38,262 nucleotides of DNA. It comes from Actinomycetota bacterium. Its GTDB lineage: Bacteria; Actinomycetota; Actinomycetes; JACCUZ01. The first letter of the stretch is position 1; the number at the start of each line of letters is the position of its first letter. The stretch covers positions 1-38,262 of the forward strand of contig JAVEDI010000107.1 in assembly GCA_030841035.1 (NCBI GenBank), written 5' to 3'. Positions 1 to 9,033 of the stretch are shown here, one piece after another. Below the pieces are notes generated by a model. It was not told the origin of the DNA, made no database searches, and saw nothing but the letters and a program-made list of their open reading frames with translations. The translations under genes were made by a program, and so were the position numbers.

Positions 1-1311
1 GCCCACCTCGACCGACCCGATCTCGGCGTCGAGGCCATGCGCGACGGCCGGGCAGATCGTGTACTTGGCGACGTAGCGCATCGCCCGGTTGTTGTCGGCG
101 CCGTTATCGCCACCCCCATCGCCGGGCAGCGAGCCCCAGCGCTTCTTGCCGACGTGCGCGGTCTGCCACGTCCGCAGCGGCACTTCGCCGACCCGGCCCA
201 TCGCCTGCGAGTCCGAGCCAATCATGGAGATCGCGCCCAGGTCGTGGAGCAGGTCCTCGGCGGCGATCGTCGACGGACGGATCCGCGACTCGGCGAACGC
301 CAGGTCCTCGGGCACCGTCGGCTTCAGGTGGTGGCAGACCATCAGCATGTCGAGGTGCTCGTCGACGGTGTTGACAGTGTGCGGGCGCGTCGGGTTCGTC
401 GAGGACGGCAGCACGTTCGGCTGCCCCGCCACGGTGATGATGTCCGGCGCGTGCCCGCCGCCCGCACCCTCGGTGTGGTAGGCGTGGATGCCCCGCCCGG
501 CGATCGCCGCGAGCGTGTCCTCGACGAAGCCCGCCTCGTTGAGGGTGTCGGTGTGGATGGCGACCTGCACGCCGCTCTCGTCGGCCACCCGCAGGCACGC
601 GTCGATGGCCGCCGGGGTGGTGCCCCAGTCCTCGTGGAGCTTGAAGCCGGAGACACCGGACCGCAGCTGTTCCCGCAGCGAGTCGGGCGACACGGTGTTG
701 CCCTTGCCGAGCAACGCGACGTTGACCGGCCAGCCGTCCAGCGCCTCGAGCATCCGCTCGACGTGCCAGCCGGAGCTGGTGACCGTGGTGGCCTTGGTGC
801 CCTCCGACGGTCCGGTGCCACCGCCGATCCACGTCGTGACACCTGAGCCGAGGGCCTCGGGCAGCTGGGTCGGGCTGATCAGGTGGACGTGACAGTCCAC
901 GGCGCCCGCGGTGAGGACGTAGCCGTTCCCGGACAGCACCTCGGTGGACGGCCCGATCACCAGGGCCGGGTCGACCGCGTCCATGGTGTCCGGGTTGCCG
1001 GCCTTGCCGATGCCGACGATGCGACCGTCGCGCACCCCGACGTCCGCCTTGACGACGCCCCAGTGGTCGAGGATGACGGCACCGGTCACGACCAGGTCGG
1101 GCGCACCCTCCGCCCGGGTGGCCCGCGACTGACCCATCGACTCGCGGATGACCTTCCCGCCGCCGAAGACCGCCTCGTCCCCGGAGCCACCCCCGGGCCG
1201 GCACCGGTCCTCGGTGACCTCGATGAGCAGGTCGGTGTCCGCGAGGCGGATCCGGTCGCCCTGCGTGGGCCCGAAGAGGGCCGCGTACCGGTCGCGCGCG
1301 ATGCTGCTCAT
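1..1311 (-). CDS. ureC: Urease subunit alpha (3' part missing)
   Basis: Catalytic subunit of the cytoplasmic nickel urease, which hydrolyses urea to ammonia and carbamate. The 437 codons present are about three quarters of the usual ~570; the C-terminal part lies beyond the window start. Visible active-site elements in order are the HCHVH metal-ligand motif, the GFKLHEDWG segment whose lysine (K224) would be carbamylated to bridge the two Ni ions, [21 protein letters not shown], and the mobile-flap motif MVCHHL with its Cys and His. The ATG at 1311 overlaps the ureB stop by 4 bp (ATGA), which fixes the start and suggests translational coupling. The accessory genes ureD/E/F/G are not in the window and would be expected further left. 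Identity is certain. Confidence 0.97.
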   Translation of the reverse strand, partial: MSSIARDRYAALFGPTQGDRIRLADTDLLIEVTEDRCRPGGGSGDEAVFGGGKVIRESMGQSRATRAEGAPDLVVTGAVILDHWGVVKADVGVRDGRIVGIGKAGNPDTMDAVDPALVIGPSTEVLSGNGYVLTAGAVDCHVHLISPTQLPEALGSGVTTWIGGGTGPSEGTKATTVTSSGWHVERMLEALDGWPVNVALLGKGNTVSPDSLREQLRSGVSGFKLHEDWGTTPAAIDACLRVADESGVQVAIHTDTLNEAGFVEDTLAAIAGRGIHAYHTEGAGGGHAPDIITVAGQPNVLPSSTNPTRPHTVNTVDEHLDMLMVCHHLKPTVPEDLAFAESRIRPSTIAAEDLLHDLGAISMIGSDSQAMGRVGEVPLRTWQTAHVGKKRWGSLPGDGGGDNGADNNRAMRYVAKYTICPAVAHGLDAEIGSVEVG

Positions 1312-1633
1312 CGGCCGGGTGCCCCGTCCCGGTCGAGCCGGCCGCCGTCCTCGATCTGCAGACCGGGCACCACCCGGTCCCCGGCGATCGCCACCAGGGT
1401 CACCTCGCGATCCACCCCCGGCTCGAACCGCACCGCCGTCCCGGCCGGCACGTCGAGGCGCCGGCCCCACGCCTGGTCACGGTCGAAGCTCAGTGCCGGG
1501 TTGGCCACCGCGAAGTGGAAGTGCGAACCCACCTGCACGGGCCGGTCACCGGTGTTCGTCACCTGCAGCACGGTGCGCTCGTCGCCGGGGTTGAGCGGCA
1601 CCTCACCCTCGCCGGTGATCACCTCGCCCGGCT

Positions 1634-1637
<4 letters not shown>
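1308..1637 (-). CDS. ureB: Urease subunit beta
   Basis: Small structural subunit of urease, 109 residues, separate from gamma as is usual in actinobacteria. It begins MKPGEV and carries the typical [15 protein letters not shown] and [17 protein letters not shown] segments. It starts at a GTG whose bases overlap the ureA stop codon by 4 nt (GTGA) and ends overlapping the ureC start, so the three genes form one tightly coupled operon in the order ureA-ureB-ureC. It is likely non-catalytic and serves assembly of the (alpha-beta-gamma)3 enzyme. Confidence 0.97.
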
Positions 1638-1936
<299 letters not shown>

Positions 1937-2137
1937 GCGCAGATCTTGCCCCTCACGTGTTTCGGGGAGGTCACGAGGGCAGGGATCGGCACGGCAGGGG
2001 GGCGGGCTGGGCCGAACGGGTGAGCGGCGCGCGCCGCGGCAGCAAAAACTGTCCCGCCTGCCCGTACCCCCGCGACGACGCCCGGCGATTACCCCTGCGA
2101 GATCCGCGGACAACTCGCGGACGTGTCCAAGAGCACC

Positions 2138-2143
2138 GAGGAG
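2138..2143 (+). promoter_or_regulatory. Ribosome binding site fixing the start of the RTX-like gene
   Basis: GAGGAG, 6 nt before the ATG at 2150. It favours that ATG over the in-frame GTG at 2123, which has no such site. The resulting protein also begins directly with a typical signal peptide. Confidence 0.75.
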
Positions 2144-2149
2144 TTCCAG

Positions 2150-2800
2150 ATGTCCACTGCACGTACGGCGCGTCGCGCGCTCGCCCTCGCGGCGACCCTG
2201 CCCTTCGCGTTCTTCGGCTACAACGTGTTCCCGGTCGCCGCGGCGACACCCCACTGCGGGGGCTCGGCGGCCACGATCGTCGTGGGCTCGCACTCACCGC
2301 ACACGGTCCGCGGCACCAACCACCGGGACGTCATCGTGGTCACGGCCGCCGGACACGTGGTCAAGGCGCGCGGCGGCGACGACCTGGTCTGCGGCTCCAG
2401 CGGACGCGACACGGTCAAGGGCGGCCCGGGCTCGGACCGTCTCCTCGGCCGCGGCGGGGACGACAACCTCCGTGGTGGCTCGGGCGACGACGACGTGTTC
2501 GGCGGGGTCGGCGACGACGTCGAGCACGGTGACGGCGGCGACGACGTCGTGCACGGGAACGCTGATGACGACGAGGTGGCCGGCGACGCGGGCGACGACG
2601 ACGTCTTCGGTGACGACGGCGACGACGCCGTCGAGGGCGGCGAAGGCGCCGACGACTGCCACGGTGGCGACGGTGCCGACGACGTCGATGACGGTGACGA
2701 CGACGGTGACACCGAGGACGCCGGTGACGACGACGGCGACGTCGAGGACGGCCACGGCGGCAACGGTGGCGACGACATCTTCCGGAGCACGCGCCTCTGA
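2150..2800 (+). CDS. Secreted Asp/Gly-rich RTX-like protein
   Basis: A 216-residue protein beginning [18 protein letters not shown], a signal peptide with likely cleavage after ...VAAA near residue 32. After a short region (about 33-80) comes a run of nonapeptide-like repeats of the GGxGxDxLx kind ([54 protein letters not shown]). These match the calcium-binding beta-roll of haemolysin-type repeat proteins. In the last third the periodicity decays into a nearly pure D/G/E/V tract. There is no catalytic domain, so it is probably a small extracellular calcium-binding or surface protein. No type I secretion genes are adjacent, and the signal peptide implies Sec export. The specific function is unknown. 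Confidence 0.8.
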   Translation: MSTARTARRALALAATLPFAFFGYNVFPVAAATPHCGGSAATIVVGSHSPHTVRGTNHRDVIVVTAAGHVVKARGGDDLVCGSSGRDTVKGGPGSDRLLGRGGDDNLRGGSGDDDVFGGVGDDVEHGDGGDDVVHGNADDDEVAGDAGDDDVFGDDGDDAVEGGEGADDCHGGDGADDVDDGDDDGDTEDAGDDDGDVEDGHGGNGGDDIFRSTRL

Positions 2801-2850
2801 ACCAGGTGGCGCCGGACCTGCGGCGCTGAACCTGCTAGCTCGAACAGCAC

Positions 2851-2885
2851 GAAGCCGGTGGCCGACCTTGTCGGCCACCGGCTTC
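2851..2885. terminator. Perfect 15-bp hairpin between convergent genes
   Basis: The arms GAAGCCGGTGGCCGA (2851-2865) and TCGGCCACCGGCTTC (2871-2885) pair perfectly around a 5-nt loop. The hairpin lies between the stop of the RTX-like gene and the 3' end of the minus-strand gene at 2951, so it can serve both directions. It has no T-tract, as is usual in high-GC actinobacteria. Confidence 0.85.
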
Positions 2886-2950
2886 TGCGTTGCGGGCTGC
2901 CGCAGCGAGCCCAGCCGGGGGTCGGCCGACCGTGCGGTCGGCCGCTCGAC

Positions 2951-3181
2951 TCAGGCCGATACGCGCGCGGCCTGGCGCACCCGCCGCTCCACGAGGATCG
3001 GCAGATAGGTCGTCACACGCACCGGCCCGAGGGCGGCGTACGCCTCATGCACCAGCCGTTCGACGTCGCCCTCGGGGACGACGCCGGTGAGCCGGGGGCG
3101 CAGGGCAGACAGCAGGTCCGCCTCCACGACATCGGGTGCCAGCTCGACGGACAGCTCCGGGCGCGAGACGTGGATGGTCAT
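2951..3181 (-). CDS. Small three-helix-bundle dimerization-domain protein
   Basis: A 76-residue protein ([21 protein letters not shown]...). It resembles small actinobacterial proteins annotated as carrying a three-helix bundle dimerization domain. The recognisable part is [33 protein letters not shown] followed by [20 protein letters not shown], which looks like successive amphipathic helices. A longer reading frame runs upstream into the ppk promoter, but the short start fits the family and has a CAGGCT hexamer (3189-3194, reverse strand) 7 nt upstream, suggesting a leaderless message. The role is unknown; partners would be helix-bundle proteins such as regulators with the same domain. Confidence 0.65.
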   Translation of the reverse strand: MTIHVSRPELSVELAPDVVEADLLSALRPRLTGVVPEGDVERLVHEAYAALGPVRVTTYLPILVERRVRQAARVSA

Positions 3182-3265
3182 GGGGGCGAGCCTGGCACCT
3201 CGGGGGGACCGGGCCAAGCCCGGTCCCGTTGTCATGACCACCCCGTGGGCGAGTCGCCATCTGCT

Positions 3266-3287
3266 GTTCACCCCGTGTTCATCCAGC
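3266..3287 (+). promoter_or_regulatory. Candidate PHO box (PhoP-type direct repeat) upstream of ppk
   Basis: Two adjacent 11-nt units, GTTCACCCCGT (3266-3276) and GTTCATCCAGC (3277-3287), match the direct-repeat pattern bound by PhoP in actinomycetes. The box ends 39 nt before the ppk GTG, just upstream of where a -35 would fall. That position suits activation under phosphate limitation. The match is by eye; PhoP binding is inferred. Confidence 0.65.
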
Positions 3288-3326
3288 CCCTGGCGGTCGG
3301 CACCGGAGTGCACCCACGATGGCCTC

Positions 3327-5528
3327 GTGAGCACGTCGCCCGTCGCCTCGCGGCCCAGCGAGACCGAAGCCGAGCCGCCCCGCTACGCCGACGAGAGCGC
3401 CGAGGAGATCGAGGACGTCGCCACCGCCCCGACACTGACCCGCGAGCGGGCGGGCAAGGCCCCCGAGGAACGCTTCCTCGACCGTCACCTCAGCTGGTTG
3501 CAGTTCAACGAACGGGTGCTGGAGCTGGCCGAGGACCCGGCGGTGCCCCTGCTGGAACGGGTCCGCTTCACCGCCATCTTCGCCCGCAACCTGGACGAGT
3601 TCTTCATGGTCCGGGTCGCCGCGCTCAAGCGGCGGGTCGCCGCCGGCGTCGCAACGCGCAGCCCCTCGGGCGGCACGCCGCGCGAGCGGCTGGCGCAGGT
3701 CTCGGCCGCAGCACACGCGCTCGTGAAACGCCAGGCGACGCTGTGCGCAGACGTGCTGCTCCCCGCGTTGGCCGAGCAGGAGATGCGCATCCTGTCCTGG
3801 TCCCAGCTGCGGCCCGACGAGGAGGCACGGATGCGCACGCTGTTCACCGAGCGCATCCACCCCGTGCTGACTCCCCTGGCCGTCGACCCGGCCCACCCGT
3901 TCCCCTACATCTCCGGCCTCTCGCTGAACCTCGCCGTGGTCGTGCGCGACGAGAGCAGCGGCAGCGAGCACTTCGCCAGGGTCAAGGTGCCGCCGCTGCT
4001 GCAGCGGTTCGTCCGCACGTCCGAGCAGGAGACGCGGTTCGTGCCGCTCGAGTCGGTGATCGAGGCGAACCTCGACATCCTGTTCCCCGGCATGCGGGTG
4101 CTCGAGACCTCGACGTTCCGGGTCACGCGCAACGAGGACCTCGACATCGACTCCGACGTGGGCAACGTGCTGCACGCGCTCGAGCGCGAGCTCGAGCGCC
4201 GCCGCTTCGGCGCGGCCGTGCGTCTGGAGATCGACCGCGACATGAGCCCACGGGTGCTCGACCTGCTCACCCGCGAGCTGGAGGTCACCGCGGACGAGGT
4301 CTACCGCGTGCCTGCACCGCTCGACCTGGACAGCCTGTGGCCGCTGTCCGACCTCGACCGGCCCGACCTGCGCTACCCGCCGTTCGTCCCGGAGACCCAC
4401 ACGGCGCTGCGTGACAGCGAGGGCGGGGTCGGCGACGTGCTGGCGGCGATGCGCGACGGCGACGTGCTGCTGCACCACCCCTACGACGCGTTCGCCACGA
4501 GCGTGCAGGCCTTCATCGAGCGGGCGGCGACCGACCCCGGCGTGCAGGCCATCAAGCTCACGCTCTACCGCACCAGCGGCGAGTCGGCGATCGTCGACGC
4601 CCTCATCGAAGCAGCCCAGGCCGGCAAGCAGGTGCTCGTCGTCGTCGAGATCAAGGCGCGCTTCGACGAGCAGGCCAACATCCGCTGGGCGCGCAAGCTG
4701 GAGCAGGCCGGCTGCCATGTGGTCTACGGGCTCGTCGGGCTGAAGACGCACTGCAAGCTGGCCCTCGTGGTGCGCGACGAGCCCGACGGCAGCCTGCGCC
4801 GCTACGTGCACGTCGGCACCGGCAACTACCACCCCAAGACGGCTCGCGTCTACGAGGACCTCGGGCTGCTGACGACCGACGCGCGGATCGGTGCCGACGT
4901 CGCCGACCTGTTCAACCACCTGTCCGGCTACACCCGCCACCGCGACTACGACACGTTGCTGGTGGCGCCCGAGTCACTGCGCACCGGCCTGCTCCAGCGC
5001 ATCCAGCGGGCCAGCCGCCGGGCCCGCAAGGGCAAGCCGAGCGGCATCAGCATCAAGGTCAACAGCCTCGTCGACGAGGAGATCATCGATGCGCTGTACG
5101 ACGCCTCGCGGGCCGGCGTCCGCGTCCAGCTGCTGGTGCGCGGCATGTGCAGCCTGCGCCCGGGCGTGCCCTCGATGTCGGAGAACATCCGGGTGCGCAG
5201 CCTGCTGGGGCGCTTCCTGGAGCACTCCCGCATCTACCGTTTCGACGTCGCCGGTGAGAGCGAGACCCTCATCGGCAGCGCCGACGTCATGGACCGCAAC
5301 CTCGACCGGCGCGTCGAAGCGCTGGTGCGGGTCACCGACGCGTCCAGCGTGGCCACGCTGGACGACCTGCTCGACCTCGCCTGGTCCGAGGACGTGGACC
5401 ACTGGTCGCTGCTGCCCGACGGCAGCTGGCGTCGGGCCGAGCGGGCCGAGCGCACCGTCGACTACCAGCAGGCCGTCGCGCAGCGCCTCGAGAAGCTGCG
5501 TGCCGGGGCCGGGGTCAAGGACGGCTGA
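3327..5528 (+). CDS. ppk: Polyphosphate kinase 1
   Basis: Reversible transfer of the ATP gamma-phosphate to inorganic polyphosphate. The 733 residues from the GTG at 3327 have the family order. An N-terminal domain (from [20 protein letters not shown]) is followed by the middle domain ([27 protein letters not shown]) and two phospholipase-D-like C-terminal domains. The catalytic histidine lies in [11 protein letters not shown] (H475). Other conserved stretches are [54 protein letters not shown] and [15 protein letters not shown]. The frame is open upstream, but the GTG at 3327 gives a normal length and has CACGAT 6 nt before it, consistent with leaderless initiation. It is the first gene of an operon with the CYTH-CHAD gene (3-nt gap) and the mutT1-like gene. 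Confidence 0.96.
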   Translation: MSTSPVASRPSETEAEPPRYADESAEEIEDVATAPTLTRERAGKAPEERFLDRHLSWLQFNERVLELAEDPAVPLLERVRFTAIFARNLDEFFMVRVAALKRRVAAGVATRSPSGGTPRERLAQVSAAAHALVKRQATLCADVLLPALAEQEMRILSWSQLRPDEEARMRTLFTERIHPVLTPLAVDPAHPFPYISGLSLNLAVVVRDESSGSEHFARVKVPPLLQRFVRTSEQETRFVPLESVIEANLDILFPGMRVLETSTFRVTRNEDLDIDSDVGNVLHALERELERRRFGAAVRLEIDRDMSPRVLDLLTRELEVTADEVYRVPAPLDLDSLWPLSDLDRPDLRYPPFVPETHTALRDSEGGVGDVLAAMRDGDVLLHHPYDAFATSVQAFIERAATDPGVQAIKLTLYRTSGESAIVDALIEAAQAGKQVLVVVEIKARFDEQANIRWARKLEQAGCHVVYGLVGLKTHCKLALVVRDEPDGSLRRYVHVGTGNYHPKTARVYEDLGLLTTDARIGADVADLFNHLSGYTRHRDYDTLLVAPESLRTGLLQRIQRASRRARKGKPSGISIKVNSLVDEEIIDALYDASRAGVRVQLLVRGMCSLRPGVPSMSENIRVRSLLGRFLEHSRIYRFDVAGESETLIGSADVMDRNLDRRVEALVRVTDASSVATLDDLLDLAWSEDVDHWSLLPDGSWRRAERAERTVDYQQAVAQRLEKLRAGAGVKDG

Positions 5529-5531
5529 GGC

Positions 5532-7049
5532 GTGAGCGAGGTGGCCGACACCTACCGGGTCCACCAGGACTTCGTGCTGCCACCCCTCGCCGCCCAGGGC
5601 GGTGCGGTGACCGCGGCGTCGGCCGCCAGCCGGAGCACCCTCGTCGCGGTCTACCACGACACCGACGACCTGCGGCTGGGGCGCGCCGGGGTCACCCTGC
5701 GCCGCGACTCCTGCAACGGCGAGTCCACCTGGGCCCTCTCGCTGCCCGCGCCCGGCGGCGAGGGAACGCAGCGCGAGATCACGCGCCCGGGCGTCGCCGA
5801 CGAGGTGCCCCAGGACCTGCGGACCCTGCTGCGGTCCCGCCTGGGCGGTGGCGCACCGCTGGTCCCCCGGTCGACGCTGCGGACCCGGCGCGCGGTCTAT
5901 CAGCTGCTCGGCGCGTCCGGCGAGGTGCTCGCCGACCTGGTCGACGAGGCCGTGGAGACCGCCGGGGCCGGCCACGGGAAGCTCACCCTCGCCCGGTTCC
6001 GCGACCTGCAGGTGGCCGACCGGGGTGGCGGACCGCAGCCGGTCCTCGACGTGGGCAGGGCGCTGCTCGAGGCGGGCGCCGTGCCGGGGAAGGTCGCGCC
6101 CGCCGTGGTGGGGGCGCTGGACGAGGGGGCCATCCAGGCGACCGACCCACCCGCACCCGCCCCGGTCGCCAAGCGTGACCCGGTCCGCGACCTGGTCGCG
6201 GCGGTCCTGCGCCTCCAGGCGCACGAGCTGCTCGACCACGAGCTGGCCGTGCACCTGGGCCACCACGACGGCGTCCAGCGGCTGCGCGTGACGGCGCGAC
6301 GGCTGCGCAGCCTGCTGCGTGACCTCGACCCCTTGCTGTCCGGCGGCTGGGCTGCGGGCCTGCAGGGCGAGCTGCACTGGCTGGGCCGTGCCCTCGCACC
6401 GGCTCGTGAGGCCCAGGCGATGCGCGAGCGGCTGGTCGCAGCGACGGCGCGGCTACCGGCCGAGTTGGACGGCACGGCCGCGCGGGGACGGATCGAGCGG
6501 GTGCTGGGGGCGGAGGTCGCGACCGCAGCCGGCGTGGTTCGCGAGACCCTCGGCGGCGACCGGTACCTCGCCCTCGTGGCCGCCGTCCTGGACGCCGCTC
6601 GCGCCCCGGCCACCTCCGAGGCCGCCGAGCAGCCCTGCCGCCGGGCGCTGCCCCCCATCGTGGCGGCGTCGCGGGCCCGGCTACGCGGCCGCTTCCGCCG
6701 CGCGCTGCTCACCCCCGAGCCCGCCGTGCTGGACCGCGCCCGGCTCGCAGCCGAACGAACGCGCTACCTGGCCGAAGCCCTCGACGTGGTCTACGGCAAG
6801 GACGCGCGCCGCTTCGCTGCCCGGGTCCGGCGGGCGCAGGAGGTGCTCGGTGAGCACCAGGACGCCATCCTCGCCGCCCGCACGGCGCAGCGGGTCGCCG
6901 CCGGCTCGCGCTCGCCCCAGGCGGCGTTCGCCCTCGGGGTGGTGTTCGCCCGAGAGCAAGGCGAGCAGCGACGGGCCCGCAAGCGGTTCGAGCGCGCGGC
7001 GGGCGAGGTCGTGGCGCCGCAGCGGCTCGGGTGGGCGGAGCAGCGATGA
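5532..7049 (+). CDS. CYTH and CHAD domain protein
   Basis: A 505-residue two-domain protein. The N-terminal half (about 1-200) is CYTH-like, with YHDTDDLRLGRAGVTLRR, STWALSLP and VLADLVDEAVE. The C-terminal half (about 215-500) is a CHAD domain of helical, His/Arg-rich segments (HELLDHELAVHLGHHDGVQRLR, RRLRSLLRDLDPLL, FAARVRRAQEVLGEHQD). CHAD domains bind polyphosphate, and CYTH enzymes hydrolyse triphosphates. The usual CYTH N-terminal ExExK motif is not visible: the equivalent region reads TYRVHQDFVLPP. The CYTH half may therefore be non-catalytic and act in binding. Position directly after ppk supports a role in polyphosphate granules or regulation of PPK. Its stop overlaps the next start (ATGA). 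Confidence 0.9.
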   Translation: MSEVADTYRVHQDFVLPPLAAQGGAVTAASAASRSTLVAVYHDTDDLRLGRAGVTLRRDSCNGESTWALSLPAPGGEGTQREITRPGVADEVPQDLRTLLRSRLGGGAPLVPRSTLRTRRAVYQLLGASGEVLADLVDEAVETAGAGHGKLTLARFRDLQVADRGGGPQPVLDVGRALLEAGAVPGKVAPAVVGALDEGAIQATDPPAPAPVAKRDPVRDLVAAVLRLQAHELLDHELAVHLGHHDGVQRLRVTARRLRSLLRDLDPLLSGGWAAGLQGELHWLGRALAPAREAQAMRERLVAATARLPAELDGTAARGRIERVLGAEVATAAGVVRETLGGDRYLALVAAVLDAARAPATSEAAEQPCRRALPPIVAASRARLRGRFRRALLTPEPAVLDRARLAAERTRYLAEALDVVYGKDARRFAARVRRAQEVLGEHQDAILAARTAQRVAAGSRSPQAAFALGVVFAREQGEQRRARKRFERAAGEVVAPQRLGWAEQR

Positions 7050-7984
7050 AGGTGGAGGCCGCGGGTGGCCTGCTGTGGCGCACCGGGCCGGACGGCGAGC
7101 CCGAGATCGCGCTGGTGCACCGCCCCCGCTACGACGACTGGTCGCTGCCCAAGGGCAAGCTCGAGCCCGGTGAGCACCCGTTGGCCGCTGCGCTGCGCGA
7201 GGTCCGGGAGGAGGCCGGGTCCGTCGCGACCCCTGGCCGGCCCCTGGGCCGGACCCGCTACGTCAAGGACGGTCAACCCAAGCGGGTGACCTACTGGGCC
7301 ATGCGCCACCGCGAGGGAGGGTTCAGCCCCAACGCGGAGGTCGACCGGCTGGACTGGGTCGCGCCCGAGGAGGCCATGGCCCGGATGCATCCCGAACACG
7401 ACCGGCGGATCGTGCAGGAGTTCCTGCGCGACCCGCGGGCCACCCGCGCCGATGTCGTCGTACGGCACGCCAGCGCGGGAGACCGGCACTCGTGGCGCGG
7501 CCCTGACGAGCAGCGTCCGCTCGACGAGCGGGGCCGCCGGCAGGCGCTCGGCCTCGTGCCGTTGCTGGCCGCCTACGGCGTCACACGCGCCTACTCGGCC
7601 GACGTCACCCGCTGCCTCGAGACGCTGGCGCCGTTCGCCCGGCAGTGCGGGGTGACCGTCGACGGCGAGCCGCTGCTGTCCGAGACGGGGTACGCCGGGC
7701 AGCCGCAAGCAGCCGTCCGGCGACTGCTCGAGCTGGTGCAGGCCCCGGTGACCGCGGTGTTCTGCACGCAGGCGGCAGCGCTGCCCGACCTGGTGGAACG
7801 GACCTGCGCGGCCCTGGGGCAGAAGGTGCGGCTGGGACCGGTCCCCAAGGGCTCGCTCGTGGTGCTGCACCTGAGCGAGGGCGCCGACGCGCAGCTGCTC
7901 GCGGTCGAGCAGCTGCCGCCGCCGTCCGCGGACGCCGGACAAGGCGGAACCCCGGAGCCGGGGGGGTGGCTCCGGGGTTCCTGA
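7046..7984 (+). CDS. mutT1: MutT1-like NUDIX hydrolase fused to a histidine phosphatase domain
   Basis: A 312-residue protein. Residues 1-130 are a NUDIX domain with a full Nudix box (GKLEPGEHPLAAALREVREEAG, from G37). Residues ~135-300 are a histidine-phosphatase-like domain opening with VVVRHASAGDRHSW (RH at 140-141) and continuing RPLDERGRRQA and AYSADVTRCLETL. This matches mycobacterial MutT1, which cleaves 8-oxo-(d)GTP and 8-oxo-(d)GDP and can act on dinucleoside polyphosphates. As I recall, mutT1 also neighbours ppk in mycobacteria, so the linkage is conserved. The ATG at 7046 overlaps the CHAD gene stop by 4 bp. The last codons form the 5' arm and loop of the terminator at 7946-7981, so the C-terminal tail is compositionally odd (GGTPEPGGWLRGS). 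Confidence 0.92.
   Translation: MKVEAAGGLLWRTGPDGEPEIALVHRPRYDDWSLPKGKLEPGEHPLAAALREVREEAGSVATPGRPLGRTRYVKDGQPKRVTYWAMRHREGGFSPNAEVDRLDWVAPEEAMARMHPEHDRRIVQEFLRDPRATRADVVVRHASAGDRHSWRGPDEQRPLDERGRRQALGLVPLLAAYGVTRAYSADVTRCLETLAPFARQCGVTVDGEPLLSETGYAGQPQAAVRRLLELVQAPVTAVFCTQAAALPDLVERTCAALGQKVRLGPVPKGSLVVLHLSEGADAQLLAVEQLPPPSADAGQGGTPEPGGWLRGS
7946..7981. terminator. 14-bp perfect hairpin overlapping the 3' end of mutT1
   Basis: The arms GGAACCCCGGAGCC (7946-7959) and GGCTCCGGGGTTCC (7968-7981) enclose an 8-nt G-rich loop. The structure sits inside the final codons of the plus-strand operon and immediately before its TGA. Confidence 0.8.
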
Positions 7985-8015
7985 TGTGGGCTGACGGGGG
8001 GGGTATCAGCCCACA
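7985..8015. terminator. Second tandem hairpin between convergent genes
   Basis: The arms TGTGGGCTGA (7985-7994) and TCAGCCCACA (8006-8015) pair perfectly around an 11-nt G-rich loop. The hairpin follows the first one directly and lies 22 nt from the 3' end of the minus-strand NlpC/P60 gene, so it probably terminates that gene. Confidence 0.7.
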
Positions 8016-8036
8016 CTCTCGGGGGTGGTCGTCAGG

Positions 8037-8822
8037 TCAGAGAATGCGACCATAGGACACGTTGGTCGACCACGCGCGGTGCTTGCCCACACCCATGCTC
8101 GGGTTGGACGCTTCGTACCAGTATCCACCGCCGGCGTAGATGGCGACATGGCCGATCGAGCCGCCACCACCGTTGTAGACGAAGACGAGGTCGCCGGGCG
8201 CCGGGCTGGAGACCGACCGCGCGACACCGCGCTGCAAGCCGGACTGGTGCGGCAAGGAGATGCCGACCTGGGCGAAGACGAACTGGGTGAAGCCCGAGCA
8301 GTCGAAGGCCTTCGGGCCATCGCCGCCGTGCACGTAGTAGGCGCCGGACGCGGCAGCGGCAGCGACCGCCAGGACGTGGCCGGCCGATGCCGAGATCGGA
8401 CCGTCCGCGGGACCGTTGGCCGGGCCGTCCGCGCGGCTGAAGGACCGCGACGACGTACCGGTCCTGAGCACACGTGCCTCGGCGGCCCGCTTGGCCGCGG
8501 CCTTCCTGGCCTTCTCGCGCTTGAGCTTGGCGCGTTGGCGGGCCGCGGTCAGCCGGGCCAGGGCCTCCTCGCGCGCCTGGCGCTCGAGGAGGTCGGCGCG
8601 CTGCACCCGCATGCCGGCCTGCGCGGCGGCGCCCGAGTACGGGCGGTCCAACGACACGGGTCTGACGCGAGGGGCCGGGACGCGCTGGTCGGAGGCCACC
8701 GCGACGACGGTGCCGGTCACGGCGACGCTGCCGGCGACACCAGCGGCGACGCTGATGTGCATCGGGCGCTTCGCCGAGCTGGCCAGGCGTGACAGAGCGG
8801 ACGGGCGACGGTGCTTGGACAA
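8037..8822 (-). CDS. NlpC/P60 family cell-wall peptidase
   Basis: Exported or membrane-anchored peptidoglycan endopeptidase of 261 residues, read from a TTG at 8822. Order: a basic N-terminus (SKHRRPSALSRLASSAKRP), a hydrophobic segment (HISVAAGVAGSVAVTGTVVAVA, about 22-43), a charged Lys/Arg/Ala coiled-coil-like linker (~75-120), then the NlpC/P60 domain. The catalytic Cys is in AFDCSGF (C175) and the His in GHVAIYAGG (H225), with a third polar residue expected in YEASNP. The TTG is chosen because GGAGAGGA lies about 8 nt upstream and the open frame beyond it lies inside the conserved riboswitch. This class of autolysin is commonly controlled by c-di-AMP riboswitches in actinobacteria. Confidence 0.88.
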   Translation of the reverse strand: MSKHRRPSALSRLASSAKRPMHISVAAGVAGSVAVTGTVVAVASDQRVPAPRVRPVSLDRPYSGAAAQAGMRVQRADLLERQAREEALARLTAARQRAKLKREKARKAAAKRAAEARVLRTGTSSRSFSRADGPANGPADGPISASAGHVLAVAAAAASGAYYVHGGDGPKAFDCSGFTQFVFAQVGISLPHQSGLQRGVARSVSSPAPGDLVFVYNGGGGSIGHVAIYAGGGYWYEASNPSMGVGKHRAWSTNVSYGRIL

Positions 8823-8837
8823 CCGTTGTCCTCTCCC

Positions 8838-8990
8838 ACGCCTACGAGGTGAGCTGTCGGGTTCGGACGGGAGATGTCCGGCCGCGACGCGCGGCTTCAC
8901 CCCAAGGACCCCAGAGGGCCCACCTTCGTGGGTCCCCCGCTCCTGCCAGGCGGTCTCGACGGACTGCACGGGCGGGGCAGGACTCGGCGG
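8838..8990 (-). promoter_or_regulatory. c-di-AMP (ydaO-type) riboswitch leader
   Basis: On the minus strand the leader contains blocks I recognise from actinobacterial ydaO elements. These are TCCTGCC pairing with GGCAGGA (8976-8982 and 8941-8947), GGCAGGAGCGGGGGACCC, GGGGTGAAGCCGCG, and a 3' end reading CCGAACCCGACAGCT then CACCTCGTAGGCG, followed within a few bases by GGAGAGGA and the start codon. It sits directly before a cell-wall hydrolase gene, the usual target. This is recognised by eye; a covariance-model scan would be decisive. The boundaries are approximate. Confidence 0.85.
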
Positions 8991-9033
8991 CCGCTCGCGC
9001 GCCGTCCCCCGTGGAGGAAGGGCGGCGGGGGGA

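Noticed and set aside
104-1204. Long Arg/Gly-rich minus-strand ORF inside ureC
   Set aside because: It lies in another frame of a well-supported urease gene; its low-complexity RRG/GHR composition is typical of a shadow frame in GC-rich DNA.
2294-2878. Antisense Val/Ala-rich ORF opposite the RTX-like gene
   Set aside because: It is produced by the repetitive GAC/GGC codons on the other strand. The plus strand has a signal peptide and a ribosome site.
8823-8969. N-terminal extension of the NlpC/P60 protein
   Set aside because: It overlaps conserved riboswitch blocks and has no ribosome site; the TTG at 8822 has one.
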